Part shown: positions 59,504 through 64,000 of the stretch, in pieces
Numbering within the stretch: position 1 is the stretch's first letter
Layout of the letters: each line of letters starts with the position of its first letter
Source: a virus
Strand: one strand, 5' to 3'
Length of the DNA: 64,000 nt
IMG/VR virus record: IMGVR_UViG_3300020473_000023
Coordinates: 42,285 to 106,284 of that record
Position numbers and translations under genes: made by a program
The notes under the pieces: model-generated
The model's input: the letters and a program-made list of their open reading frames with translations, nothing else
Databases searched by the model: none
Told to the model about the DNA's origin: nothing

Positions 59504-62500
59504 CTACTCATTTTTAAAAGTTTTTCTATGCTCAAACTCATAGGTTTCTCTTGATGACTGGCCTCCGTCGTCGTAGACGTCTCCAGACATTGCTCCAGCA
59601 GCTTTTCCAACATTATAAATTGGAGCTCTGTTGAAGCCCTCTCTGTCGATACCCGGAGGAATATCGTGAATGGGTGTAAATCCAATAGAGACTCGGCACA
59701 TCTTCGGTGCCCTGCTTCCCCAGTTGATCTCCCACGTTGTCTCTTCTGTCATCCAGTCAAATTTTATATTCTTAATAACGCCCGCAAGACCTCGACCACG
59801 TGTGCTTTCAAACCCGCGGGTAATGACATTTCTTTCACTACTCATAAACCCCTGAGGGCCGCTTAAAAACTGAGAAAGCTCGCTTGAATCAACACCAAGG
59901 GCAGCTGCACCTTTGTTAACCAAATTTTTAACTCCTGCTACAAGAGCTTCAGCTGGATTTAGCAAGGGCATCATAAATCTATTAAAGATAATGTTTGGAT
60001 CATGAATGATATCGGAATGATTTATCGTAATGTGGCATCCAAAAAAATCTTTAGGGACATTAAGATCTATAATAGCAACCCTGTAGACTGTACGTCGTCG
60101 AGCCTTGTCATTGGCATTGTCAGACCTGCCCGAAACACCCTCTGTATATCTTGATAAAATAACTCCTAGAACAGGCCTATTGAACCTGACTTTTTCAACA
60201 GTTGAAAGATCATTTCCAGCGGAATCGGCAACGACACGATACGGCTTAGACTGGCTGGCTTTAATAAAAACTCGATTTCCTGCAACCTGTCGCATTGCTG
60301 GTCCGGATAATGCAGCTGATGTTGGCCTATACCCAGAATTAGAATTATCAACCTTAGACTGTAAAGCAGCCCCGGCATTTGCGGTTAAGTTTCCCTTGGT
60401 TGAGATTACTGATGTTGGATCACCATCGGGATCAGAATACTGTCCCAAAATTAATCCTAAGATTGGGTTAGCAAATCCATTCTCCAGTAATTTTGATGCT
60501 GCTAGCTGAAGTGTAGGATTGGCCATGGCAGATCCGAGCATAGAGGCCCCACCTCGATCTGAACCGATTAATTTGCCAGATGCAGCGTTAAGTGTCGATA
60601 TTGGACTTCCCATAACACCCAAGAAGATCTTGAGCATTAGCTCGTCTGCGGCATTTGTAAGCCGATTAGAGATAGCAGCAGCAAAACCCTCACCAGGACG
60701 GCTTCCCATCGTATGATGAATGAGATCCATATTATGTAACTGATTTCCGACACCAAAAATTCTTGAAAGATTAAATTTAGAATAGTTGCTCTTAATAACA
60801 TCTCCCACCCTAAGCCTAATGAGGGGTGTGGCACCTATGACCTGGCTGAAAGGTTGTGTAAAGGTGGCATCCGAACTTCCGAGACTCCGATAAGTCCCCA
60901 CAGAGTCTCCTGCAGACCACTGGGGATAGACAAGCGTCACAAGCTTGTTGATCTTAAACCACATCTCATCAAAATCTTCTTCAGACGTTGAAGCAATTGT
61001 AAATGAAAGACCGATGTCCCGCTTGGTGCTATTGTAGATTTGAACGTTATCCATTCTCCCATACCCGCCAGTATCACTAAAGCTGGCTGTATAGGAATCA
61101 CTTAAAGTATCTAAAAATGCATGGAATGAAATTATCTCATTGGTCCGGATGTCGTGAAAATAGAATGGAACATACTCTGAATCCAATAGATCTTCGAGTC
61201 TCCGAACAACGGTGGAGGGAATTCTTTTTCCATTTTCAATATCTAGCCCTGCATACATTTTCTTTCCCATGGGTGAGGCTAAAAGCTTAGCGGGATTTAC
61301 ATCCTGCTCACCCATTCCCATTCTCACAACTGATCGAAACACACCAGCAGGAAGAATGTATGCAGAAGGTGTAGCACTTGTTCTCATGGAAAGTGAACCG
61401 GCATTAAATCCATCTGATGTCCTGCTCTTCGAAACACGTGTCGAAGGACCATCAGGTAAGTCGTCAACTGACCATGGGTGAGAACCCCTGGGGATTCCAA
61501 ATTTTCCTGATTTTGATTTTTTGATTTTTAGCCTAATGTCTCCCACTATTGCCAGAGAGTTTAATATTCCAAAAACCCTGCTATCACCCACCCTATTAAT
61601 TAATCTTTCTGCATCGTCAGGATCGAACCCCTCTCTTGTAGATTTCGATATTAGCTGATTTGCAACGTGGACTGATCTAAGAATCGATCTTGCCAGGACT
61701 AAAGAAAAACCCGGAGACGTCTTCACGATCTTTGAACTACCGATCTTTTGTCCCTCAAGCGCTGCTACAGAGTCAATATTAGAAAGAGCCTTATCTAGCC
61801 CAAGCATAAATTTTGCACCAGCATTGACACAATTTAGATAGGGCCTGTCTGTTGGAACAAGAATGGAGTTCATAATAACAGACATCCTTGATCTTGCATA
61901 AAAGCTTCCCTCACCGCTGAGAAGTATTCCTCGAGATGTGTCTATTTTTGAATTTGGCCCAGCTGAAGCTTTTAGCGCTATTTTCTTAAAGGATTCGATA
62001 GCAACCAGGGCAGATTTTAAAGCTATAACTGCTCTTGCCTTGAGAAAGGCGGTTGAAGATGGGTCAAAAGACTGCTCGTCTGGACCTGTCATTGCTCCAA
62101 ATGAATTAGAAGATTCTGTGGGATCAGCAGATAAAAACTCACCCCTTCCTGCCCGAATTGAGGACTTGTCCTCGATTTTTTGATCGATTCCTCTGGTTGG
62201 AAACCCTTCAGCGTTCTTGGCTCGGAGGTCAAATGGAGATATTTTTTCAACTGGGTTTGAGGAGCCAAGCCCGGACTCGGGTGGGCTTTCATCATTTCCT
62301 GTCCACCTAATGGACTGATTAATTAAAGATTCACCAATCTTTGCCAGAGAGGTGAGGTTAACTTTTACAGAGTGCCTATCATACTCACCGAATTCTCTCT
62401 GGGTCGATAGAACATCCTCTTCTTCAAATTCTTCCTCTAGCTTTCCCCTTTCAACGAAAGCATCTCCCACAGCATCGCCGGCAGGAGAAAATCTATTATT

Positions 62501-63079
62501 GTTTCTCAATATATTAACAGAGGCATTTATCAGTTCTTTCTCCTTGTCACCGGCAGGAGATGATGGAAACACTCTCGGAACAGTCACAGAAAGCTGTCCA
62601 TCGGAACCGATATCTTTTCCTGAAACAGTGGAGAGAAGATCGTGCCCATCTTTTCCGGATTCCTTGTCTATGAGGGATCCAAGGGTCACTGTCTCTTGGT
62701 CAAATTTTCCACTATTTGAATACTCAACAAGAGACACAGAGAGCGGAGAGGAGCTACTTGTATCAACAAAGGGTCGATCGACCCCAGAATTTGATGGAGT
62801 GAGGGGTGAACCCCTAACAGGAGAGATTGCCTCTGTGCTTCCTGGGCTTACATTGAAGATGACGTCATGGTTATCTTGAATAAAATTGACGTAATCCCCC
62901 AGAAGCCCTGTGGCGTTGTCAGAGAAGTCAATAAGCTCCTTTCCTGTGTTCGGATCGACACCAAGATCATCTCCCTCTCCAAAACTTCCATCGCCAGTGT
63001 CATCTCTCAATCGATAAGATATTGAGTCTGCACCACTTCCAAGGGATGTCAAAAAATCTTTCAGCGTTTCTCTGGCCAA
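59504..63079 (-). CDS. Large virion structural protein (1191 aa)
   Basis: Start is TTG with GGAG 8 bases upstream. The N-terminal ~250 residues are acidic and Ser/Gly-rich. The middle is helical with repeated Ser/Ala/Gly helices (AFLKARAVIALKSALVAIES, ANPTLQLAASKLLENGFANP). The C-terminal third contains DVIKSNYSKFNLSRIFGVGNQ, a LVYPQWS segment and the end FDWMTEETTWEINWGSRAPKMCRVSIGF, a sandwich-like domain seen in tail/baseplate proteins. No catalytic motif. It abuts the LysM-like gene and overlaps the 89-aa gene by 19 bases. A baseplate/tail protein is inferred. Confidence 0.65.
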   Translation of the reverse strand: MARETLKDFLTSLGSGADSISYRLRDDTGDGSFGEGDDLGVDPNTGKELIDFSDNATGLLGDYVNFIQDNHDVIFNVSPGSTEAISPVRGSPLTPSNSGVDRPFVDTSSSSPLSVSLVEYSNSGKFDQETVTLGSLIDKESGKDGHDLLSTVSGKDIGSDGQLSVTVPRVFPSSPAGDKEKELINASVNILRNNNRFSPAGDAVGDAFVERGKLEEEFEEEDVLSTQREFGEYDRHSVKVNLTSLAKIGESLINQSIRWTGNDESPPESGLGSSNPVEKISPFDLRAKNAEGFPTRGIDQKIEDKSSIRAGRGEFLSADPTESSNSFGAMTGPDEQSFDPSSTAFLKARAVIALKSALVAIESFKKIALKASAGPNSKIDTSRGILLSGEGSFYARSRMSVIMNSILVPTDRPYLNCVNAGAKFMLGLDKALSNIDSVAALEGQKIGSSKIVKTSPGFSLVLARSILRSVHVANQLISKSTREGFDPDDAERLINRVGDSRVFGILNSLAIVGDIRLKIKKSKSGKFGIPRGSHPWSVDDLPDGPSTRVSKSRTSDGFNAGSLSMRTSATPSAYILPAGVFRSVVRMGMGEQDVNPAKLLASPMGKKMYAGLDIENGKRIPSTVVRRLEDLLDSEYVPFYFHDIRTNEIISFHAFLDTLSDSYTASFSDTGGYGRMDNVQIYNSTKRDIGLSFTIASTSEEDFDEMWFKINKLVTLVYPQWSAGDSVGTYRSLGSSDATFTQPFSQVIGATPLIRLRVGDVIKSNYSKFNLSRIFGVGNQLHNMDLIHHTMGSRPGEGFAAAISNRLTNAADELMLKIFLGVMGSPISTLNAASGKLIGSDRGGASMLGSAMANPTLQLAASKLLENGFANPILGLILGQYSDPDGDPTSVISTKGNLTANAGAALQSKVDNSNSGYRPTSAALSGPAMRQVAGNRVFIKASQSKPYRVVADSAGNDLSTVEKVRFNRPVLGVILSRYTEGVSGRSDNANDKARRRTVYRVAIIDLNVPKDFFGCHITINHSDIIHDPNIIFNRFMMPLLNPAEALVAGVKNLVNKGAAALGVDSSELSQFLSGPQGFMSSERNVITRGFESTRGRGLAGVIKNIKFDWMTEETTWEINWGSRAPKMCRVSIGFTPIHDIPPGIDREGFNRAPIYNVGKAAGAMSGDVYDDGGQSSRETYEFEHRKTFKNE

Positions 63080-63330
63080 TCTATTGTCTCCGAACCAATG
63101 TTTTCATTTATGTTACTCATACTTATTGACTTCCCAAGAGTGTCAATAAATTTAATAACAGAATCCTCATCTACTAGAATACTCGCAAGCAACTGAAGAG
63201 AATTGTTGAGGCCGTTGGATATCTCCTTCATCTCTAATATGATCTGACTCTTCTGGTCTTCTGTCAGCGTGCTCAGAAGATCCTGAACTTCGGGATCGGA
63301 CTCTAGCTGTAAAAATAAATCTTTCATCAC
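63061..63330 (-). CDS. Small helical protein (89 aa)
   Basis: Predominantly helical: LFLQLESDPEVQDLLSTLTEDQ, IILEMKEISNGLNNSLQLLASI, DEDSVIKFIDTLGKSI. Start GTG (63330) or ATG (63327), both at the stop of the previous gene in a 4-base overlap; AGGG precedes. It overlaps the 1191-aa gene by 19 bases, so the three are coupled. No motif. It could be a chaperone or small structural subunit. Confidence 0.6.
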   Translation of the reverse strand: MMKDLFLQLESDPEVQDLLSTLTEDQKSQIILEMKEISNGLNNSLQLLASILVDEDSVIKFIDTLGKSISMSNINENIGSETIDWPEKR

Positions 63331-64000
63331 ACCCTATCTACGACAAAGTCATAATCTCCGGTTGCTGACGATTCAACTAGCTGTTGCTTAAAGTCAGCAA
63401 GGGTGACACCGCCAAGACTGACTTGTAGGTTAAGATTAACAGGGCGGTCAGCTGTAGCTGCTGTGCCAGTCTCAGCACCAGCAGCTGGAGATGGGAGAGC
63501 TCTACCCGCTTGAGGGGTTGCCCTAGGGGGAGACGCCATTCGGGTCATCCCAGTCAGCTCATCAAGTTCTGCAAGAACAGGGTGAATATCAGCTGCCGCT
63601 TCGGTCCTCTCCAGATCTTCTACAGACATTCCAAGCTGTTGTGCCATAGCATTTCTCTCTAGCATGGTGCCCTCGGCACCTATTTCTTGGAGCATGTCGG
63701 CAACTCCAGGACCGAAGACCGCCTGATCTCCTGGATTAATTGTCTTTTGAATAGAGCCGAATCCCAGGTTCAGCTCGGCACCAGGTCCAAGTTCACCAAA
63801 CAGGGCATCATTTACACCACCGGTTTCTGCAGGTGCAATCTCCCCAGTCGCCTCGTAGCTAAATGTAATTGCCTGACCATCAACACCCTCCTGGACGTAG
63901 TCGACTATCTGACGACCTCCATCATTTAGTATCTGCTGGGAGGCTGGATCTCTAAGACCGACTAAAACGTTCTCGGGAACACTAAGACCTATATCCCCAG
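63327..64000 (-). CDS. C-terminal part of a structural protein running off the right edge
   Basis: The frame is open from the window edge to the stop at 63327 (223 residues visible); an internal ATG at 63695 is not the start. Visible segments include VLVGLRDPASQQILNDGG, AITFSYEATGEIAPAETG, GELGPGAELNLGFGSIQKTI and an Ala/Pro/Thr-rich stretch before NLNLQVSLGGVTLADFKQQL. Gly/Pro/Ala-rich, mixed sequence is common in tail tape-measure or baseplate proteins, but the family cannot be named from the end only. Confidence 0.6.
   Translation of the reverse strand, partial: GDIGLSVPENVLVGLRDPASQQILNDGGRQIVDYVQEGVDGQAITFSYEATGEIAPAETGGVNDALFGELGPGAELNLGFGSIQKTINPGDQAVFGPGVADMLQEIGAEGTMLERNAMAQQLGMSVEDLERTEAAADIHPVLAELDELTGMTRMASPPRATPQAGRALPSPAAGAETGTAATADRPVNLNLQVSLGGVTLADFKQQLVESSATGDYDFVVDRV

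Noticed and set aside
1-64000. tRNA genes, CRISPR arrays, insertion sequences or integrase
   Set aside because: Gaps are short and no cloverleaf, repeat-spacer array, transposase or integrase motif was seen by eye; a tRNAscan run could still find a degenerate one.

Overview
The window is part of the genome of a large tailed bacteriophage (Caudoviricetes). Evidence for this: almost every base is coding, genes overlap or abut, nearly all lie on the minus strand, and the window mixes a complete DNA replication set, a nucleotide-metabolism set, an endolysin, very long fibre and baseplate-type structural proteins and many small unknown genes. The exact phage group and host cannot be read from the sequence. 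An i-spanin-like protein, an exported coiled-coil protein and a class II (B12-dependent) ribonucleotide reductase suggest a Gram-negative, possibly aquatic, host. No tRNA, rRNA, CRISPR, IS element or integrase was seen. There is no gap above 300 bases.

Reading from the right end (the direction of minus-strand transcription): 64.0-54.5 kb holds virion structural genes (the end of a gene running off the window, a small linker gene, a 1191-aa protein, a LysM/gp53-like protein and a 1579-aa protein). 54.4-45.6 kb is the replication block: a short family A polymerase, an acidic virion-type protein, an HD hydrolase, a gp32-like ssDNA-binding protein under a clear sigma70-type promoter with a palindromic operator, a RecA/UvsX-like recombinase, a 5'-3' exonuclease and a DnaB-type helicase. 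45.6-41.1 kb carries ribonucleotide reductase, a ClpP-like protease, an amidase endolysin and an acyl-CoA thioesterase. 41.1-30.5 kb holds fibre and appendage proteins, including a 1260-aa protein made of two tandem copies of a ~576-residue module. 30.5-22.9 kb holds J-domain proteins, an MBD4-like DNA glycosylase, the only plus-strand gene (metallophosphoesterase), a Nei/Fpg glycosylase that appears to start at ATT, two dUTPase-like genes, ThyX, a deoxyribosyltransferase and DnaJ. 22.9-14.2 kb holds a DnaE-type replicase, a thymidylate kinase/thymidylate synthase-like fusion, a sugar epimerase and cupin, thymidine kinase, a DHH phosphoesterase, a sulfotransferase and dCMP deaminase. 14.2-0 kb is accessory and virion-associated: a superoxide dismutase-fold protein, a pterin-dehydratase-fold protein, a small membrane-protein cluster that may act in lysis, three consecutive genes from three unrelated nucleotidyltransferase superfamilies, and many acidic proteins.

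Two themes run through the window. First, dTTP supply and uracil/mismatch control: dCMP deaminase, ThyX, thymidine kinase, a TMPK-like kinase, two dUTPase domains, a HAD nucleotidase, a deoxyribosyltransferase, an MBD4-like glycosylase and Nei. Second, about a dozen otherwise unrelated proteins carry the same short amphipathic helix (pattern L-x-x-x-I-R-E-x-L followed by (L/I)-x-E), at the N-terminus, the C-terminus or internally. It resembles the capsid-targeting/propeptide sequences of T4-like phages. Two of the tagged proteins have enzyme folds (superoxide dismutase and pterin dehydratase), so the phage may package enzymes in its head. That is inference and is the observation I consider most worth testing.
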